64,000 bases of DNA from Streptomyces antibioticus (GCF_002019855.1 NZ_CM007717.1:1368452-1432451), one strand, 5' to 3'. Numbered from the stretch's first letter, positions 11,001 to 24,343 are shown. Program-made: numbers and translations. The notes: a model not told the origin generated them from the letters alone.

Positions 11001-11171
11001 GTCCCACAGGTCGTCGGGGGAGGCGATGCCGCCGGGCAGCCGGCAGGCCATGCCGATGACGGCGATCGGTTCGCGCCGGCTCTCCTCGACCTCCTTCAGG
11101 CGCTGGTTGGCCTGCCTGACGTCGGTGAGCGCGCGCTTCAGATAGTCGCGGAGCTGCTGCTCGGTGGCCAT
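5091..11171 (-). CDS. Type I polyketide synthase PKS3: module 5 with thioesterase (KS-AT-DH-KR-ACP-TE)
   Basis: About 2026 residues; last enzyme of the assembly line. An N-terminal docking coiled coil ([20 protein letters not shown]) receives the chain from PKS2. Active sites, numbered from ATG 11171: KS Cys206; AT Ser653 (GHSIG, with HAFH, hence malonyl-CoA); DH His956 in [10 protein letters not shown] with a DAAVH partner; KR Tyr1510 with VDD, hence B-type; ACP Ser1673 (GLDSL); TE Ser1862 in GRSMGG with Asp in LVDTYP and His in GDHF. The module should set a 2,3-alkene and the TE releases acid or lactone. AGAGG lies about 11 bases before the ATG. Much longer frames upstream are shadow. Confidence 0.95.
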   Translation of the reverse strand: MATEQQLRDYLKRALTDVRQANQRLKEVEESRREPIAVIGMACRLPGGIASPDDLWDLVRDGGDAISEFPADRGWDVDAVYDPDPERTGTSYTRHGGFLDTVADFDAEFFGISPREALATDPQHRLLLESAWEAFERAGIDPRSLKGSRTAVFAGIAGGDYTPRLPDAPAELEGYLGIGGLDSVASGRISYTFGFEGPAVTVDTACSSSLVALHLAAQSLRSGESDLALAGGVSVMSTPQGFVEFARQRGLSADGRCKAFGAGADGTGWAEGVALLLVERLSDARRLGHPVLAVLRGSAVNQDGASNGLTAPNGPSQQRVIRQALDAAGLGPSDVDAVEAHGTGTSLGDPIEAQAILAAYGRQRDAERPLWLGSLKSNIGHTQAAAGAAGVIKVIQSIRHGLLPRTLHADEPTPHVDWSAGAVRLLTEPRPWPGTGANRPRRAGVSAFGASGTNAHVIIEEAPPAEEPGTEEAPAAHAPAAPLPFVLTAHTPDALRAQAARLAEHLTRAPARPADTAFSLLTTRAPLKERTVVVASEPGELLGALKDIAEGGQLDTLTATGGSLAVLFAGQGSQRQGMGRQLYDTHPAFAAAYDAVTAELDPLLDRPVAEVTVSGDRLDDTRYTQPALFALEVALYRLYESWGVRPGHVAGHSIGELAAAHVAGVLDLPDAAALVAARARLMQQLPGGGVMVAVEAAEDEVRAELAHLTGQVDIAAVNGPTSVVISGDAAAALDVAARFANRGRRTRRLTVSHAFHSPHMDDMLTDFARVAKGLTYHPPRIPVVSDVTGRVATTEDITSPEYWVRHVREAVRFADVVRTLDTAGTGTYLELGPDGTLTALVRGTLPDAFAVPALRRGRAEPETAVAALGRLHARGTAVDWPAFFADRDARRTDLPTYAFQHRRYWLEPGTGGRPTGLGLEPVGHPLLAAAVPLPDTDGVVLTGGLSLRTHPWLAGHAVQGTVIVPGTALLELARRAGEETGTDVVAELVVQAPLVLPPSGSVRVQVEVGGPGPDGGRDAVIRSRAPGADWTRHATATLVARTGAAPAEGTALTAWPPPGATVLPLDEVYAELTASGLEYGPAFRGLRAAWRDGDTFYAEVALPEPQHADAARFGLHPALLDAAVHITAHDDLTAVPDGSSRLPFAYTDVRLHADGATALRVRLTRTGPDSLAIDLADPSGAPVATVGALHARLVSARQLAAAQGADPDALFHEVWRELPVATRPVSVPDVVDLSVAADDGEVPDRVRAALTRTLDVLRERSSDGGPLTVVVRGARAVRDTDRPDPVAAAVWGLLRSAQAEQPDRLLLIDTDADADPVLPAAVAAARAAGEPQLALRDGTAYVPRLDRLHQAPGDGTAWNPDGTVLVTGGTGTLGAALARHLVTRHGVRHLLLLSRSGQQAAGAGELTESLTEAGADVTVAAVDTADREALAAVIAGIDPAHPLTAVVHTAGVVDDGLVGDLTADRLDTVLRPKADGAWHLHDLTAHLPLDAFVLYSSVAALFGGPGQGSYAAANTFLDALAAHRRALGLPAHSLAWGQWEQPSGITGHLSDADLARARRAGLRLIATDRGTALFDRALAATAAHAVPAPLDLAALGDLQPVPALLRDLVRPSRRTARAAADGPALSARLAGRDGGERREILVTLVREEAAAVLAARPEAVGAQAPFNDLGLDSLAAVELRNRLTAASGVRLSATVTFDHPTPAELAAHLDGLLAAAPREEPAVVHTPRQGADDPLSTLYRRLAAEGKFTDASALIGVASALRTRFTAEDRHRHRPAPLHLARGEAETAVVCFPALSAISGPHEYARFGHEFQGERDLFVLPSPGWAPDDPLPDSLDTFLALHAETVRETVGEDRPYVILGRSMGGCLASAVAARLEAEGRGPAGLVLVDTYPIDSAVREGMGEWWMTAMLTGMVDRIETYDMVWSDASLTAMGGYNNLFADWRPETLAAPVFSVRADTPLRHTVVDPTGRHDWRAYWPVPHESEDVPGDHFTLLEEHTPTTAAAVRRRLHALENHDRDKHTALKGS

Positions 11172-11196
11172 GGGAGTTCGTACCTCTTCCCGTCTG

Positions 11197-11269
11197 GTGG
11201 ATCTCGGTGGTCCGGGGTGGAAGCAGCGGTGGCGTGGATCTCGGTGCCCGGGGTGGAAGCGGCGCCGGC
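11197..11269. repeat. Tandem 36/37-bp repeat between two PKS genes
   Basis: Two adjacent copies (11197-11233 and 11234-11269) differ by only a few bases. Both start GTGGATCTCGGTG and contain GGGGTGGAAGC. They fill most of the 107-base gap between PKS2 stop and PKS3 start. No ribosome site or hairpin dominates the tract. It looks like a recent slippage duplication or a spacer element. Confidence 0.8.
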
Positions 11270-11278
11270 GTGCCCCGC

Positions 11279-14200
11279 TCAGCGCGACCCGGCGTTGTCG
11301 TCGACGAGGCGGAACAGCTCCTCGTCGCTGGCCGTGTCGAGGTCGATGTCCGCGCCCGCGCCGGTGCCGCCCGCCGGGACTCCGCGGTCGTGGCGGCCGA
11401 TCAGGGCGAGCAGCCGGGACAGGACGCCCTCGGTGTCCTCCCCCGTGGTCAGCGCCTCCTCCAGGACGGCGAGGGAGGCGTCGACGGTCGGGGCCGGAGC
11501 GGCGTCGAGCGGGAGGCGCTCGGCGAGGTGGGCGGCGATCTCGGCGGGGGTCGGATAGTCGAAGACCAGGGTGGCGGGGATGTCCAGGCCGACCGCCGCG
11601 CCGATCCGGTTGCGCAGTTCGACCGCGGTCAGCGAGCTGAACCCGAGGTCCCGGAAGGCCCGGTCGGCCTCCACGCCCGCGGCGCCCTCGGTGTGGCCCA
11701 GGACGAGGGCCGCCTCCGCGCGGATCAGTCCCGTGAGGGCCGCGATCCGCTCCTCGGCCCCGAGTCCGGCGAGCCGTCCGGTCCACGCGGGTTCCCGCGC
11801 CTCGTCGGAGAACGGCTCGGCCGGGGCGCCCGCGGTGACGACCGTCGTGTTGGTGATCTCCGCGTCCAGCCAGTACCGGCGCCGCTGGAAGGCGTAGGTG
11901 GGCAGCGGGACCCGGCGCGGCACGGCGGGCGCGAGCGCCGCCGCCCAGTCGACGGCCGCACCGCGCACGTAGAGTTCGGCGGCCGAGGTGAGGAACCGGC
12001 CGAGGCCGCCCTCGTCGCGGCGGAGGGTGCCGGCGGTCACGGTGCTCCCCGCGGCGCCGACGGCCTCCAGGGTCTCCTGGAGCGGGACGGTGAGCACCGG
12101 GTGCGGGCTGATCTCGACGAACGCCGAGTGCCCGGCGTCGGCGAGGGCACGGGTGGCCTCCTCGAAGCGGACCGTGCGGCGCAGGTTGGCCACCCAGTAG
12201 GCGGCGTCGAGTCCGGCGGTGTCCTGCCAGGTGCCCGTCACGGTCGACAGCAGGGGCACGGTGCCGGTGCGCGGGCGGACGGGCGCGAGCAGACCGAGGA
12301 GTTCGTCGCGCAGTTGGTCGACATGGGCGCAGTGCGAGGCGTAGTCGACGCGGATCCGCCGGGCCCGTACGTCCTCCTCCCCGTAGGCGGCGACGAGTTC
12401 GTCCAGGGCGTCGGTGTCGCCGGAGACGACCACCGATCCGGGTCCGTTGACGACGGCGACGGACAGCCGCTCGGGCCAGCGCTGTTCGATGCGCTCGGCG
12501 ACCTCGGCGGCGGTGAGGGCGACGGAGGCCATGCCGCCGCGTCCGGACAGCGCCGTCAGGGCGCGGCTGCGCAGGGCCACGACGCGGGCGCCGTCGTCCA
12601 GGGTGAGCCCGCCCGCCACCGTGGCGGCGGCGATCTCGCCCTGGCTGTGGCCGACCACGGCGTCGGGCCGCACACCGAGCGACGCCCACAGTTCGGCCAG
12701 GGACACCATCACCGCCCACAGCACGGGCTGGACCACGTCGACCCGGTCGAGGCCGGGAGCGCCGTCCGCGCCGCGCAGGACGTCGGTCAGGGACCAGTCG
12801 GTGTACGGGGCCAGGGCCTGGGCGCACTCCTCGATACGGCGGGCGAACACCGGTGCGGTGTCGAGGAGTTCGACGGCCATGCCGGCCCACTGGGAGCCCT
12901 GGCCGGGGAAGACGAAGACGGTCCTGCCGTCGGTGTCGGCGCGGCCCCGGACCAGGCCCGGCGCCGACTCCCCGGCCGCGAGCGCCGCGAGGGCCCGGCG
13001 GGGGTCGCCGAGGACGACGGCGCGCTCCTCCAGGGCCGCGCGGGTGACGGCCAGGGAGTGCGCGACGTCGGCCGGGTCGTGGTCCGAGCCGTCGAGGTGC
13101 TCGGCGAGCCGGGCGGCCTGGCCGCGCAGCGCGCCGGGGTTCCGGGCGGAGAGCACCCAGGGCAGTACGGCGGGCGCGGTGCCCCGCTCGCGGGCCGGGG
13201 GCCCGGCGGGCGGGGCTTCGAGGATGACGTGCGCGTTGGTCCCGCTCACCCCGAAGGAGGAGACGGCGGCCCGGCGCGGCCGGTCCACGGACGGCCAGTC
13301 GCGGGCCTCGGTGAGCAGTTCCACCGCACCGGCCGACCAGTCGACGTGCGGCGACGGCTCGTCCACGTGCAGGGTCCTGGGCAGCACCCCGTGCCGGATC
13401 GCCTGGATCATCTTGATCACCCCGGCGGCACCGGCGGCGGCCTGTGTGTGCCCGATGTTGGACTTGAGCGAGCCCAGCCACAACGGCCGTGCGGGGTCGG
13501 GCCGTTGTCCGTAGACGGCGATCAGGGCCTCGGCCTCGATGGGGTCGCCGAGGGTGGTGCCGGTGCCGTGTCCCTCGACGGCGTCGACATCGGCCGGGCC
13601 CAGCCCGCCCGCCGCCAGCGCCTGCCGGATCACCCGCTGCTGCGACGGACCACTGGGCGCCGTGAGCCCGTTGGAGGCACCGTCCTGGTTCACGGCCGAA
13701 CTCCGCACCACCGCGAGGACTTCATGCCCGAGCCGCCGCGCGTCCGACAACCGCTCCACCAGCAACAGGCCCACGCCCTCGGCCCACCCGGTCCCGTCCG
13801 CACCGGCCGCGTACGCCTTGCACCGGCCGTCGGCGGACAGGGCGCGCTGCCTGCTGAACTCCACGAAGGTCGTCGGGGTCGACATCACGGCGACCCCGCC
13901 GGCCAGGGCGAGATCGCACTCCCCCGCCCGCAGCGACTGCGCGGCCAGATGCAGCGCGACCAGCGACGACGAGCAGGCCGTGTCCACCGTGACCGCGGGC
14001 CCCTCGAAGCCGAAGGTGTACGAGATCCGCCCGGAGGCCACGCTTCCGGCCGTGCCGTTGCTGAGCCAGCCCTCCAGTTCGGCAGGCACCTCGCGGACCC
14101 GGGGCGCGTAGTCGTGGTACATCACCCCGGCGAACACACCGGTACGGCTGCCGCGCAGGGCCTGCGGGTCCACGCCCGCGTTCTCCAGCGCCTCCCACGC

Positions 14201-17200
14201 GGTCTCCAGGAGCAGGCGCTGCTGGGGGTCGGTGGCGAGGGCCTCGCGCGGGGAGATCCCGAAGAACGCGGCGTCGAAGTCGGCCGCCCGCTCCAGGAAT
14301 CCGCCGTGCCGGGTGTAGGAGGTGCCGGGGCGGTCGGGGTCCTCGGAGTAGAGCGCGTCGAGGTCCCAGCCGCGGTCGGCGGGGAACTCGCTCACCGCGT
14401 CCACGCCGTCGCGCACCAGTTCCCACAGCTCGTCCGGGGAGGTGACACCGCCGGGCAGCCGGCAGGCCATGCCGACGACGACCACCGGATCGTCGTCGTC
14501 CCGTGCGGCGGCCCGCTCCGGAGCGGCGGGCACCGCCGGTGCGGGCGCGTCGGCACCGAGGAGCCGGTCGCGCAGATGCGCGGCGACGTCCGCCGGGGTG
14601 GGGTGGTCGAAGACGAGCGCGGCGGAGAGGGTGACGCCGGTGACGGCGGAGAGGCGGTTGCGCAGCTCGACCGCGGTCAGGGAGTCCACGCCGAGCCCGG
14701 TGAACGGCTTGCGGACGCCCACGGCGGCGGGCGCGGTGGCGAGGACGGTCGCGGTCTCGGCCCGGACCAGGTCCAGCAGCGCCGCCTCGCGTGCCACGGT
14801 GTCCGGCAGTGCGGCGAGCCGCTGCGCGAGGCCGGCCGGCTCTCCCCCGCCGTGCGCGGCCGCGCCGCGGCGCGCCGGGCGGTGCTCGCGCGGCAGCAGG
14901 CCGCGCAGCGGCGGCGCGAGGGCGCCGGAGGAGCGCAGGGCGGTGAGGTCGAACGGCGAGGGCACCAGCAGGGCGGCGCCCGTCGCCTCGGCCGCGTCGA
15001 ACAGGGCGGTGCCCTCCGTGTCCCGCAGGGGCCGCACGCCGAGCCGGGCGAGCCGGGCGAGGTCGGCGGCGGTGAGGTGGCCGGTGATGCCGCTGGCCTG
15101 CTCCCACTGGCCCCAGGCCAGGGACTGGGCGGGCAGCCCCCGGGCCCGCCGGTGCGCGGCGAGGGCGTCGAGGAAGGTGTTGGCGGCGGCGTAGGAGCCC
15201 TGACCGGGCGAGCCGAGGACGCCGGCCACCGAGGAGTACAGGACGAACGCGTCCAGCGGCAGGTGGGCGGTGAGTTCGTGCAGATGCCAGGCGCCGTCCG
15301 CCTTGGGACGCAGCACGGTGTCCAGGCGGTCGGTGGTGAGCGCGGTGGTGATCCCGTCGTCCACGACACCGGCCGTGTGGACCACGGCGGTCAGCGGGTT
15401 CGCCTCGGGGATCGCGGCGAGCGTCTCGGCCAACGCGTCGCGGTCGGCGGTGTCGACGGCCGCGAGAACGACCTCCTCGGCTCCCCCTGCGATGAGTTCG
15501 GCCCGGAGTTCGGCGGCGCCCGGCGCGTCCGCGCCGCTGCGGGAGGCCAGCAGCAGGTGGCGTACTCCCCTTCGGGCGACCAGGTGCCGGGCGATCAGGG
15601 CGCCGAGGGTGCCGGTGCCACCGGTGATCAGGACCGTGCCGTCCGGGTTCCACCGCTCGACCGGGGCCTGCGCGGAGTCGGCGGGTGCCAGGCGCGGTAC
15701 GTGGATGTCGCCGCCGCGCAGGGCGAGTTGGGGTTCCCCGGTGGCCACGGCGGCGGCCAGCGCGGCGCCCGCCTCGGGGCTGCCGTCGGTGTCGGCGAGG
15801 ACGATGCGGTCGGGGTTCTCGGTCTGCGCGGAGCGCAGCAGTCCCCACACCGCGGCGGCGACCGGATCCGGTGCCTCGCCGGGGTGTACGGCGACGGCTG
15901 CGCGGGTGACGGCGACGAGCCGCTCGGAGGTCGTGCCGTCGAGCCAGTCCTGCACGGTGGTGAGGGCCTGGTCCAGCGCGGCACGGACCCGCTGGAGGGT
16001 GCTCGCGCCGTCCGGGACCTCGCCGAGCCGCACCTCGGTCCAGTCGAAGGGCTCGGCGTCCGCCGCACTGTCCGCCAGGGACGGCCAGGTGAGGGCGTAC
16101 AGGCCGTCGGCGGCCGCCCGCACCGGCCGGGTGGTGAGGGAGTCCACCGAGACCACGGGCGTGCCGCTCGGATCGGCGGCGAGCAGGCTGAAGGTGTCCG
16201 CCGCGGTCGCGGTCAGCCGGACCCGCAGCGCGGTGGCGCCGGTGGCGTGCAGGGCGACACCCCGGTAGGCGAACGGAAGCCGGGTGGGCCCCTCGGACTC
16301 GGCGTGCAGGCCCGGCAGTTGGAGGGCCGCGTCGAGCAGCGCCGGGTGGATGCCGAACCCGGTGGTCTCCGCGCGCCGCTCCTCGGGGAGGACGACGTCG
16401 GCGTAGTAGGTGTCGCCGTCCCGCCACGCCTGGCGGACGCCGCGGAACGCCGGACCGTACTCCAGGCCGGTCGCGGCCAGCGCCGTGTAGACCGCGTCCA
16501 CGGGGACGGGTTCGGCGTCGGCGGGCGGCCAGACGTCGATGCGGTCGGCGGCGGCTCCCGGCCCCGCTTCGAGGATGCCGGTGGCGTGCCGGACCCAGTC
16601 GGCGCCGGGCGCCTGGGAGCGGACGGTGACCGGCCGGTCCCCGGCGGCGTCGGGGGCGTCGACGGCCACCTGGATCTTCACGGCGCCCTGCCGGGGCAGG
16701 GTCAGCGGTGTCTCGACCACGAGTTCCCCGAGTCGCCCGGCGCCGGCCGACTCGGCGGCCAGGAAGGCCAGTTCGACCAGGGCGGCGCCGGGCAGCACGG
16801 GGGTGCCGAGGACGACGTGGTCGGCGAGCCAGGGGTGGGTGCGCAGCGACAGCGAGCCGCTGAGGACCAGCCCGTCGGTGCCGGGCAGCGGCACGGCGGC
16901 CGCGAGCACGGGATGGTCGACGCTGCCGAGGCCGAGCGCGTCCGCGTGGGCGGCCGTACCGGGCTCCAGCCAGAACCGGCGGCGCTGGAAGGCGTACGTC
17001 GGCAGGTCGACGCGCCGGGCCCCGCTGCCCGCGAAGCAGGCGGCCCAGTCCACGGCGTGGCCGCGGACGTGGGCGTGCGCGAGCGCGGTGAGCGCGGTCG
17101 ACGGCTCGGACCGGTCCCGGCGCAGCGCGGGTACGGCGACGACGTCGGCCGTCGTACCGGATGCGCCGTCGGTGTCGCCGAGGGTCTGCCGCACCAGGGC

Positions 17201-20200
17201 GCTGAGGGTGCCGTCGGGGCCGAGTTCGAGGTAGGTCGACACGCCCGCGGCGTCGAGCGCGCGGACCGCGTCGGCCCAGCGGACGGCGTCCCGCACATGC
17301 CGTACCCAGAACTCGGCGGTGGTCAGGTCCCCTTCGGCGGCGATCCGCCCGGTGAGCGCGGACACCGCGGGGATCCGCGCAGGCTCGTAGGCCAGGGCGG
17401 CGACGACCGTCCGGAAGTCGTCGAGCGCGGCGTCCATGTGGGCGGAGTGGAAGGCGTGGCTGACGGTCAGGTGCCGGGTGCGCCGGCCGCGCTCAGCGAA
17501 GGCGGCAGCGAGGGCGTGGACGGCCTCGGTGTCGCCGGAGACGACGACCGAGCGGGGTCCGTTCACGGCGGCGACGTCCACGCCGTCGGGCAGCTCGGCC
17601 CTGACCTCCTCCTCGGTGGCCTGGACGGCGGCCATGGCGCCCCGGGACGGGAGCGCGCCGATCAGCCGGGCCCGCGCGGCGACCAGCGTGGCCGCGTCCG
17701 GCAGCGACAGCACACCGGCGACATGGGCCGCGGTGATCTCGCCCACGGAGTGCCCGGCCACGAAGTCGGGGCGGACGCCCCAGGACGCGTACAGCCGGAA
17801 CAGGGCGACCTCGACGGCGAACAGGGCCGGCTGGGTGTACACGGTGTCGTCGAGACCGTCCCCGGAGGCGATCACCTCGGCGAGCGGGCGGTCCAGGAGC
17901 GGATCGAGGGCGGCGGCGACCTCGTCGAAGGCGGCGGCGAACGCGGGATACGTGTCGTACAACTCGCGCCCCATCGAGGCGCGTTGGCTGCCCTGTCCCG
18001 TGAACAGGAAGGCCAGGCCACCCCCTTGGGAGGCCGAGCCGGTGATCACGGTCGGCGCGGAGGTGCCGTCGGTCAGGGCGCGCAGACCTTCAGGATCGCC
18101 GACCACCACGGCCCGTTCCTCCAGCGCGGCCCGGGTGGTGGCGAGGGAGAAGGCCACGTCCAGGGGATCGGGTCGGGAGTCGTGGAGGTGGGCGGTGAGC
18201 CGTTCGGCCTGGGCCCGCAGCGCCTCGCGGGTGCGGGCGGAGAGGACCCACGGCAGTACGGCGGGCGCGGTGCCCCGCTCGGGTGTCACGGGCTCAACTG
18301 CCGCGGGCCCGGAGGGCGGTGCTTCGAGGATGACGTGCGCGTTGGTCCCGCTCACCCCGAACGCCGACACCGCCGCGCGGCGCGGCCGGTCGACCGAGGG
18401 CCAGTCGCGGGCCTCGGTGAGCAGTTCCACCGCACCGGCCGACCAGTCGACGTGCGGGGACGGCTCGTCCACGTGCAGAGTCCTGGGCAGGACCCCGTAC
18501 CGGATCGCCTGGATCATCTTGATCACCCCGGCGGCACCGGCGGCGGCCTGGGTGTGCCCGATGTTGGACTTCACCGAGCCGAGCCACAGCGGCCGTTCGG
18601 CGGGGCGGTCCTTGCCGTACGTCTCGATGAGCGCGTGCGCCTCGATGGGGTCGCCGAGGGTGGTGCCGGTGCCGTGTCCCTCGACGGCGTCGACATCGGC
18701 CGGGCCCAGCCCGCCCGCCGCCAGCGCCTGCCGGATCACCCGCTGCTGCGACGGACCACTGGGCGCCGTAAGCCCGTTGGAGGCACCGTCCTGGTTCACG
18801 GCCGAACTCCGCACCACCGCAAGCACCTCGTGCCCCAGCCGCCGCGCGTCCGACAACCGCTCCACCAGCAACAGGCCCACACCCTCGGCCCAGCCGGTCC
18901 CGTCCGCACCCGCCGCGTACGCCTTGCACCGGCCGTCGGGAGACATCGCCCGCTGGCGGCTGAACTCGACGAAGACGGTCGGGGTGGACATCACCAGCAC
19001 TCCGCCGGCGACCGCGAGATCGGCCTCCCCCGCCCGCAGCGACTGCGCGGCCAGATGCAGCGCGACCAGCGACGACGAGCAGGCCGTGTCCACGGTCACC
19101 GCCGGCCCCTCGAAGCCGAAGGTGTACGAGATCCGCCCGGACGCCACACTGCCCGCCGTGCCGATACCGAGGTAGCCCTCCAGTTCGGCGGGCACGTCCT
19201 GGGTGCGGCCCGCGTAGTCGCGGCCGGAGATCCCGGCGAAGACGCCGGTGCGGCTGCCGCGCAGGCCGGTCGGGTCGATGCCCGCCCGCTCGAACAGCTC
19301 CCAGGTGGTCTCCAGGAGCAGGCGCTGCTGGGGGTCGATCGCCGGGACCTCGCGCGGGGAGACGCCGAAGAACTCCGGGTCGAAGTCGGCGACCGAGTCG
19401 AGGAATCCGCCGTGCCGGGCGTAGGAGGTGCCGGGCTGGTCCGGGTCGGCGCTGTAGAGGCGGTCGAGGTCCCAGCCGCGGTCGGCGGGGAACTCGGTGA
19501 GGGCGTCGGTGCCGTCCGTGACCAGGCGCCACAGGTCCTCGGGGGAGGACACACCGCCGGGGAAGCGGCAGGCCATGCCGACGATCACCACCGGATCGTC
19601 GTCCACCGCCGTGCGCGCCGCCGTGGCCGGGGTGTCCGACTCGGCCGTGCGGCCCGAGAGTTCGGTCGCCAGCCAGTCGGCCAGGGCGGCGGGGGTGGGG
19701 TGGTCGTAGACGAGGGTGGCGGGGAGCTGGCGGCCCACGGCCCCGGAGACCCGGTTGCGCAGTTCCACCGACATCAGGGAGTCGAAGCCGTGGGCGCGGA
19801 AGGCCCGGGCCGGGTCGATGGCGTCGGGGCCGGCGTGCCCCTGGACGGCGGCGGCCTGCGCCCTTACGACGGTGAGGAGTTCGCGGCGCAGTTCGGCCGG
19901 GCCGAGTCCGGCCCAGCGGTCGGGGCGGACGTCGGTCTCCGCGGTGTCCGCCGACCGGCCCCGGACGCCGGGGAGTTCGGCGGCGAGCGGGTTGGGGTGG
20001 CGGCGGAAGAGCGCGGGCCAGTCGGCGTCGGCGACCACGAGGTGCGGTTCGTCGTGGTCGAGGACGCGGCCGAGGACGGTGAGGGCGTCCGTCGGCGGGA
20101 GGGAGACCAGTCCGTGCCGGAGCAGGGTCTCCTCGGCGCCGTCGGCGGCGATGCCGTCGCCCGCCCAGTGCCCCCAGGCGACCGAGGTCGCGCGCAGCCC

Positions 20201-23200
20201 GGCCGCGCGCCGCTGGTCGGCGAGCGCGTCCAGATAGGCGTTGCCGGGCGCGTAGTTGGCCTGGCCGGGGATGCCGCACAGTCCGGCGACGGACGAGAAG
20301 AGGACGAACGCCGACAGCTCGGTGTCCCGGGTGAGGTCGTGCAGGTTGCGGGCGCCCGTCACCTTGGCGCGCAGGGCACGGTCGAGGTGGTCGGGGGTCA
20401 GCTCGCCGATGAGGGCGTCGTGGAGGGCGGCGGCGGTGTGCACGACGGAGGTGAGGGGCAGGTCCGGTGGGACCAGCGCGAGCACGGCGGCGAGTTGCTC
20501 ACGGTCGGCGACATCGGCGGCGGCGATGGTGACGCGGGTGCCCGACTCCTCCAGTTCGGCGGCGAGTTCGGCGGCGCCGGGTGCGTCGAGGCCGCGTCGG
20601 CTGACCAGCAGCAGGTGTTCGGCGCCGCGGGCGGCGAGCCAGCGGGCGAGATGCCCGCCGAGGGCGCCGGACCCGCCGGTGATCAGTGTGGTGCCGGTCG
20701 GCGTCCAGCCGCCGGTGCCGGGCGCGGGCGGGAAGGGACCGGCGGGCACCAGACGGCGGGCCAGGAGGCCCGAGTCCCGGACGGCGATCTCGCGTTCGTG
20801 GCCGGGGCGCCGGTCGGCGAGGAGGGCGACGGTCCGCTCCCAGGCACGGGCGTCGGGCCGCTCGGGCAGGTCGACGAGGCCGCCGGCGCGGGCGGGGTTC
20901 TCGGCGGCGAGGATCGCCCCGAAGCCCCACACCAGGGCCTGTTCGGGGTCGGTCACCGGGTCCCCCGGGCCGGTGGAGACGGCGCCCCGGGTCAGGTACC
21001 ACAGCGGTGCCGCCGTACCGGCGTCGTCCAGGGCCTGGGTGAGGGCGACCTGGGCGGCGTAGGAGCGCGGCAGGGCGGTGTGGCCGTCGAGGGGGCCCTC
21101 GGCGAGGCCGAGCAGGGAGACCACGGCGGTGGCGTCGGCGGTGGCCTCGGCGGGCAGGAGTGCGGCGAGCGCGGCGCGGTCGGCGTCCGCCGGGACCGGG
21201 ACGGTCACCGGGCGGGCGCCCGCGGCCTCCAGCGCGGCGGCCAGTGCCTGTACGTCCGGGTGGTCGGTGTGGGTGCCGGGGACGACGAGGAGCCAGTCCC
21301 CCGCCGGGCGGCGGTTCGCGCGGACCGGCCGCCACACCACGCGGTGGCGCCAGCGGTCGAGGGCGCCGTCGGCCAGTCGGCGTTCCCGCCAGGACGTCAA
21401 CGCGGGCAGCAGCGGGGCGAGTTCGGGGGCCGACAGACCGAGGGCCGTGGCGAGGCGCTCGGGATCCTGTCCGTCGAGGAGGTCCCAGAAGCCGTCGTCG
21501 CCGCCGGTGGGCGCGGCGAGTTCGGGCGACCGGGTGGCGTCGAGCCAGTAACGCTCGCGCTGGAAGGCGTAGGTGGGCAGGGGGGCCGGTTCGGCTCGGC
21601 GCGGGGCGGGTCCGAAGGCGGCGGACCAGTCGACGCGCACGCCCTGGGTGTGCAGGTCGGCGACCGAGCGCAGCCAGCGGTCGAGTCCGCCCTGCCCGCG
21701 GCGCAGGGAGCCGGTGACGACCGGGCGGGCCGGGGCGCGGTGGTGCTCCAGCGTCTCCTGGATCGCGCCGGTCAGCACGGGGTGGGCGCTGACCTCGATG
21801 AAGACGGTGTGCCCGGTGTCGGCGAGCCTGCGGGTGGCCTCCTCGAAGCGCACGGTGCGGCGCAGGTTGTCCGCCCAGTACCCGGCGTCGAGTCCCGCGG
21901 TGTCCTGCCAGTCGGCGGTGACGGTGGAGAGCATCGGGATCGTGCCGGTGCGCGGGGCGAGGCCGTCGAGGGTGTCGAGCAGCGGGGCGCGCAGGGCGTC
22001 GGTCTGCGGGGAGTGGGAGGCGTAGTCGATCGGGATGACGCTGGTGCGCACGCCCTCGGCCGCGTAGGCGAGACGCAGTTCGTCCAGGGCGTCCAGATCG
22101 CCGGAGACGGCCACGGCGGAGGGGCCGTTGACGACACCGATGGACAGCCGTCCGGGCCAGCGCTCGGCGAGCCGGGCGGCGACCTCGGCCTCGGGCAGGG
22201 CGACGGCCACCATGCCGCCGCGGCCGGACAGGCTCTCCAGGGCGCGGGCGCGCAGGGCCACGATCCGGGCGGCGTCCGCCAGGCCGAGCCCGCCCGCGAC
22301 GTACGCGGCGGCCACCTCTCCCTGGCTGTGCCCGACGACGGCGTCCGGGGTGACGCCGTAGGAGCGCCACAGGGCGGCGAGACCGGCCATCACGGCGAAC
22401 AGGGCGGTCTGGAGGACGTCGGTGCGGTCGGGGTCGGGAGCGCCCTCGGCACCGCGCAGCACGTCGGTCAGCGACCAGTCGACGTAGGGGGCGAAGGCGG
22501 CCTCGCACTCCTCGATCGCGGCGGCGAACACCGGTGCGGTGTCGAGGAGTTCGGCGGCCATGCCGTGCCACTGGGAGCCCTGTCCCGGGAAGACGAAGAC
22601 GGTCTTGCCGTCGGTGGCGTCCGGGCGGGCGGTGCCGCGCACCACGTCGGCGGGGTCCTCGCCGCGGGCCAGGGCGCGCAGCGCGGCGGCCGGGTCGGCG
22701 GCGACCACCACGGCCCGCTCGTCGAAGGCGGTACGGGTGGCGGTCAGCGCGTGCGCCATGTCCGCCGAGGCTGCCCGGGCGGTGGTGCCGAGGTGGTCGG
22801 CGAGCCGGGACGCCTGGGCGCGCAGGGCGTCGTGGGTACGGGCGTAGATCACCCAGGGCAGGACGGTGGTGACCAGAGCCGCCTCGTCGGCGCTCTCCGG
22901 GGCCGGGGGTGTGACGGGCGCGGGCGGGGCTTCCAGGATGACGTGCGCGTTGGTGCCGCTCACCCCGAACGCCGACACCGCCGCCCGGCGCGGACGGTCC
23001 TGGTCCGTGGCGGGCCAGGGGTGGGCGGCGGTCAGCAGCCGCACGGTGCCCTCGGACCAGTCGACGTGCGGCGACGGCTCGTCCACGTGCAGGGACCTGG
23101 GCAGCACACCGTGCCGCATGGCCTGCACCATCTTGATGACCCCGGCGACGCCCGCGGCGGCCTGGGTGTGTCCGATGTTGGACTTCAGCGAGCCCAGCAG

Positions 23201-24328
23201 CAGCGGCCGGTCGGACGGACGGCCGCTGCCGTAGGTGGCGATGAGGGCCTGGGCCTCGATGGGGTCGCCGAGCCGCGTGCCGGTGCCGTGCGCCTCGACG
23301 GCGTCCACGTCGGCGGCTTCGAGGCCGGCGGCCGCGAGGGCCTCGCGGATGACCCGCTGCTGGGACGGGCCGTTGGGGGCGGTGAGCTGGCTGCTGCGGC
23401 CGTCCTGGTTGACGGCGGAGCCGCGCAGCACGGCCAGCACCGGCCGGCCCAGACGCCGGGCGTCGGAGAGCCGGGCCAGGGCGAGCACGCCGACGCCCTC
23501 GCCCCAGCCGGTGCCGTCCGCGGCGGCGGCGAACGGCTTGCAGCGGCCGTCGGGCGCGAGCCCGCGCTGCCGGCTGAACTCGATGAACATGCCGGGGGCG
23601 GCCATCACGGTGGCCCCGCCGGCCAGCGCGAGGTCGCATTCGCCGCGCCGCAGCGACTGGGCGGCCAGATGCAGCGCGACCAGGGAGGAGGAGCAGGCGG
23701 TGTCGACGGTGACCGCGGGCCCCTCCAGGCCGAGGGTGAAGGCGATCCGGCCGGACGCGACGCTGGTGGTGTTGCCGGTCAGGACGTAGCCGTCGGTCTG
23801 CTCGGCGGGCCGGTGGTGCAGGCTGGGCCCGTACTCCTGCGCGATGACGCCCGCGAACACGCCGGTGCGGCTGCCGCGCAGGGTGGTGGGGTCGATGGCC
23901 GCGTTCTCCAGGGCCTCCCAGGACGTCTCCAGGAGCAGGCGCTGCTGGGGGTCGGCGGCCAGGGCCTCGCGCGGGGAGATTCCGAAGAACGGGGCGTCGA
24001 ACTCCCCGGCGTCGTAGAGGAATCCGCCCTCGCGGGCGTAGGTGCGGCCGGCCGCGTCGGGGTCGGGGTCGTAGAGGTGCTCCAGGTCCCAGCCGCGGTC
24101 GGCGGGGAAGGCGCCGATGACGTCGCGTTCCTCGCTGACCAGCTTCCACAGGGCGTCCGGGGTGTCGGCGCCGCCGGGGAAGCGGCAGGCCATGCCGATC
24201 AGGGCGATCGGCTCGTCGGGGCCGTCCGCGGCCTTGGCCTCGGCCTCCTCCAGGCGCTGCCGGGTCTGCTGGAGTTCGGTGGCGACGCGCTTGAGGTAGT
24301 CGCGCAGCTTCGCCTCATGGGTGGTCAT
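11279..24328 (-). CDS. Type I polyketide synthase PKS2: modules 2-4 (KS-AT-KR-ACP, KS-AT-DH-KR-ACP, KS-AT-ACP)
   Basis: About 4349 residues; ATG at 24328 with AGGAGAGG upstream, 15 bases after PKS1. An N-terminal docking coiled coil is followed by three modules. Module 2: KS Cys212, AT Ser668 (GHSQG, YASH: methylmalonyl), KR Tyr1359 (LHD, no Trp marker: B-type likely), ACP Ser1517. Module 3: KS Cys1750, AT Ser2194 (GHSVG, HAFH: malonyl), DH His2504 ([15 protein letters not shown]), KR Tyr3046 (VDD, B-type), ACP Ser3216. Module 4: KS Cys3452, AT Ser3895 (GHSQG, YASH: methylmalonyl), no reductive domain, ACP Ser4232 in GFSSL rather than GFDSL. It ends in an acidic docking tail. It should install a hydroxyl, an alkene and an unreduced ketone. 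Confidence 0.95.
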   Translation of the reverse strand: MTTHEAKLRDYLKRVATELQQTRQRLEEAEAKAADGPDEPIALIGMACRFPGGADTPDALWKLVSEERDVIGAFPADRGWDLEHLYDPDPDAAGRTYAREGGFLYDAGEFDAPFFGISPREALAADPQQRLLLETSWEALENAAIDPTTLRGSRTGVFAGVIAQEYGPSLHHRPAEQTDGYVLTGNTTSVASGRIAFTLGLEGPAVTVDTACSSSLVALHLAAQSLRRGECDLALAGGATVMAAPGMFIEFSRQRGLAPDGRCKPFAAAADGTGWGEGVGVLALARLSDARRLGRPVLAVLRGSAVNQDGRSSQLTAPNGPSQQRVIREALAAAGLEAADVDAVEAHGTGTRLGDPIEAQALIATYGSGRPSDRPLLLGSLKSNIGHTQAAAGVAGVIKMVQAMRHGVLPRSLHVDEPSPHVDWSEGTVRLLTAAHPWPATDQDRPRRAAVSAFGVSGTNAHVILEAPPAPVTPPAPESADEAALVTTVLPWVIYARTHDALRAQASRLADHLGTTARAASADMAHALTATRTAFDERAVVVAADPAAALRALARGEDPADVVRGTARPDATDGKTVFVFPGQGSQWHGMAAELLDTAPVFAAAIEECEAAFAPYVDWSLTDVLRGAEGAPDPDRTDVLQTALFAVMAGLAALWRSYGVTPDAVVGHSQGEVAAAYVAGGLGLADAARIVALRARALESLSGRGGMVAVALPEAEVAARLAERWPGRLSIGVVNGPSAVAVSGDLDALDELRLAYAAEGVRTSVIPIDYASHSPQTDALRAPLLDTLDGLAPRTGTIPMLSTVTADWQDTAGLDAGYWADNLRRTVRFEEATRRLADTGHTVFIEVSAHPVLTGAIQETLEHHRAPARPVVTGSLRRGQGGLDRWLRSVADLHTQGVRVDWSAAFGPAPRRAEPAPLPTYAFQRERYWLDATRSPELAAPTGGDDGFWDLLDGQDPERLATALGLSAPELAPLLPALTSWRERRLADGALDRWRHRVVWRPVRANRRPAGDWLLVVPGTHTDHPDVQALAAALEAAGARPVTVPVPADADRAALAALLPAEATADATAVVSLLGLAEGPLDGHTALPRSYAAQVALTQALDDAGTAAPLWYLTRGAVSTGPGDPVTDPEQALVWGFGAILAAENPARAGGLVDLPERPDARAWERTVALLADRRPGHEREIAVRDSGLLARRLVPAGPFPPAPGTGGWTPTGTTLITGGSGALGGHLARWLAARGAEHLLLVSRRGLDAPGAAELAAELEESGTRVTIAAADVADREQLAAVLALVPPDLPLTSVVHTAAALHDALIGELTPDHLDRALRAKVTGARNLHDLTRDTELSAFVLFSSVAGLCGIPGQANYAPGNAYLDALADQRRAAGLRATSVAWGHWAGDGIAADGAEETLLRHGLVSLPPTDALTVLGRVLDHDEPHLVVADADWPALFRRHPNPLAAELPGVRGRSADTAETDVRPDRWAGLGPAELRRELLTVVRAQAAAVQGHAGPDAIDPARAFRAHGFDSLMSVELRNRVSGAVGRQLPATLVYDHPTPAALADWLATELSGRTAESDTPATAARTAVDDDPVVIVGMACRFPGGVSSPEDLWRLVTDGTDALTEFPADRGWDLDRLYSADPDQPGTSYARHGGFLDSVADFDPEFFGVSPREVPAIDPQQRLLLETTWELFERAGIDPTGLRGSRTGVFAGISGRDYAGRTQDVPAELEGYLGIGTAGSVASGRISYTFGFEGPAVTVDTACSSSLVALHLAAQSLRAGEADLAVAGGVLVMSTPTVFVEFSRQRAMSPDGRCKAYAAGADGTGWAEGVGLLLVERLSDARRLGHEVLAVVRSSAVNQDGASNGLTAPSGPSQQRVIRQALAAGGLGPADVDAVEGHGTGTTLGDPIEAHALIETYGKDRPAERPLWLGSVKSNIGHTQAAAGAAGVIKMIQAIRYGVLPRTLHVDEPSPHVDWSAGAVELLTEARDWPSVDRPRRAAVSAFGVSGTNAHVILEAPPSGPAAVEPVTPERGTAPAVLPWVLSARTREALRAQAERLTAHLHDSRPDPLDVAFSLATTRAALEERAVVVGDPEGLRALTDGTSAPTVITGSASQGGGLAFLFTGQGSQRASMGRELYDTYPAFAAAFDEVAAALDPLLDRPLAEVIASGDGLDDTVYTQPALFAVEVALFRLYASWGVRPDFVAGHSVGEITAAHVAGVLSLPDAATLVAARARLIGALPSRGAMAAVQATEEEVRAELPDGVDVAAVNGPRSVVVSGDTEAVHALAAAFAERGRRTRHLTVSHAFHSAHMDAALDDFRTVVAALAYEPARIPAVSALTGRIAAEGDLTTAEFWVRHVRDAVRWADAVRALDAAGVSTYLELGPDGTLSALVRQTLGDTDGASGTTADVVAVPALRRDRSEPSTALTALAHAHVRGHAVDWAACFAGSGARRVDLPTYAFQRRRFWLEPGTAAHADALGLGSVDHPVLAAAVPLPGTDGLVLSGSLSLRTHPWLADHVVLGTPVLPGAALVELAFLAAESAGAGRLGELVVETPLTLPRQGAVKIQVAVDAPDAAGDRPVTVRSQAPGADWVRHATGILEAGPGAAADRIDVWPPADAEPVPVDAVYTALAATGLEYGPAFRGVRQAWRDGDTYYADVVLPEERRAETTGFGIHPALLDAALQLPGLHAESEGPTRLPFAYRGVALHATGATALRVRLTATAADTFSLLAADPSGTPVVSVDSLTTRPVRAAADGLYALTWPSLADSAADAEPFDWTEVRLGEVPDGASTLQRVRAALDQALTTVQDWLDGTTSERLVAVTRAAVAVHPGEAPDPVAAAVWGLLRSAQTENPDRIVLADTDGSPEAGAALAAAVATGEPQLALRGGDIHVPRLAPADSAQAPVERWNPDGTVLITGGTGTLGALIARHLVARRGVRHLLLASRSGADAPGAAELRAELIAGGAEEVVLAAVDTADRDALAETLAAIPEANPLTAVVHTAGVVDDGITTALTTDRLDTVLRPKADGAWHLHELTAHLPLDAFVLYSSVAGVLGSPGQGSYAAANTFLDALAAHRRARGLPAQSLAWGQWEQASGITGHLTAADLARLARLGVRPLRDTEGTALFDAAEATGAALLVPSPFDLTALRSSGALAPPLRGLLPREHRPARRGAAAHGGGEPAGLAQRLAALPDTVAREAALLDLVRAETATVLATAPAAVGVRKPFTGLGVDSLTAVELRNRLSAVTGVTLSAALVFDHPTPADVAAHLRDRLLGADAPAPAVPAAPERAAARDDDDPVVVVGMACRLPGGVTSPDELWELVRDGVDAVSEFPADRGWDLDALYSEDPDRPGTSYTRHGGFLERAADFDAAFFGISPREALATDPQQRLLLETAWEALENAGVDPQALRGSRTGVFAGVMYHDYAPRVREVPAELEGWLSNGTAGSVASGRISYTFGFEGPAVTVDTACSSSLVALHLAAQSLRAGECDLALAGGVAVMSTPTTFVEFSRQRALSADGRCKAYAAGADGTGWAEGVGLLLVERLSDARRLGHEVLAVVRSSAVNQDGASNGLTAPSGPSQQRVIRQALAAGGLGPADVDAVEGHGTGTTLGDPIEAEALIAVYGQRPDPARPLWLGSLKSNIGHTQAAAGAAGVIKMIQAIRHGVLPRTLHVDEPSPHVDWSAGAVELLTEARDWPSVDRPRRAAVSSFGVSGTNAHVILEAPPAGPPARERGTAPAVLPWVLSARNPGALRGQAARLAEHLDGSDHDPADVAHSLAVTRAALEERAVVLGDPRRALAALAAGESAPGLVRGRADTDGRTVFVFPGQGSQWAGMAVELLDTAPVFARRIEECAQALAPYTDWSLTDVLRGADGAPGLDRVDVVQPVLWAVMVSLAELWASLGVRPDAVVGHSQGEIAAATVAGGLTLDDGARVVALRSRALTALSGRGGMASVALTAAEVAERIEQRWPERLSVAVVNGPGSVVVSGDTDALDELVAAYGEEDVRARRIRVDYASHCAHVDQLRDELLGLLAPVRPRTGTVPLLSTVTGTWQDTAGLDAAYWVANLRRTVRFEEATRALADAGHSAFVEISPHPVLTVPLQETLEAVGAAGSTVTAGTLRRDEGGLGRFLTSAAELYVRGAAVDWAAALAPAVPRRVPLPTYAFQRRRYWLDAEITNTTVVTAGAPAEPFSDEAREPAWTGRLAGLGAEERIAALTGLIRAEAALVLGHTEGAAGVEADRAFRDLGFSSLTAVELRNRIGAAVGLDIPATLVFDYPTPAEIAAHLAERLPLDAAPAPTVDASLAVLEEALTTGEDTEGVLSRLLALIGRHDRGVPAGGTGAGADIDLDTASDEELFRLVDDNAGSR

Positions 24329-24343
24329 GTGGGGACACCTCTC

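Noticed and set aside
11172-13481. N-terminal extension of PKS3 upstream of ATG 11171
   Set aside because: The sequence is Arg/Pro/Gly shadow of the PKS2 3' end. The docking coiled coil and KS begin properly at 11171.
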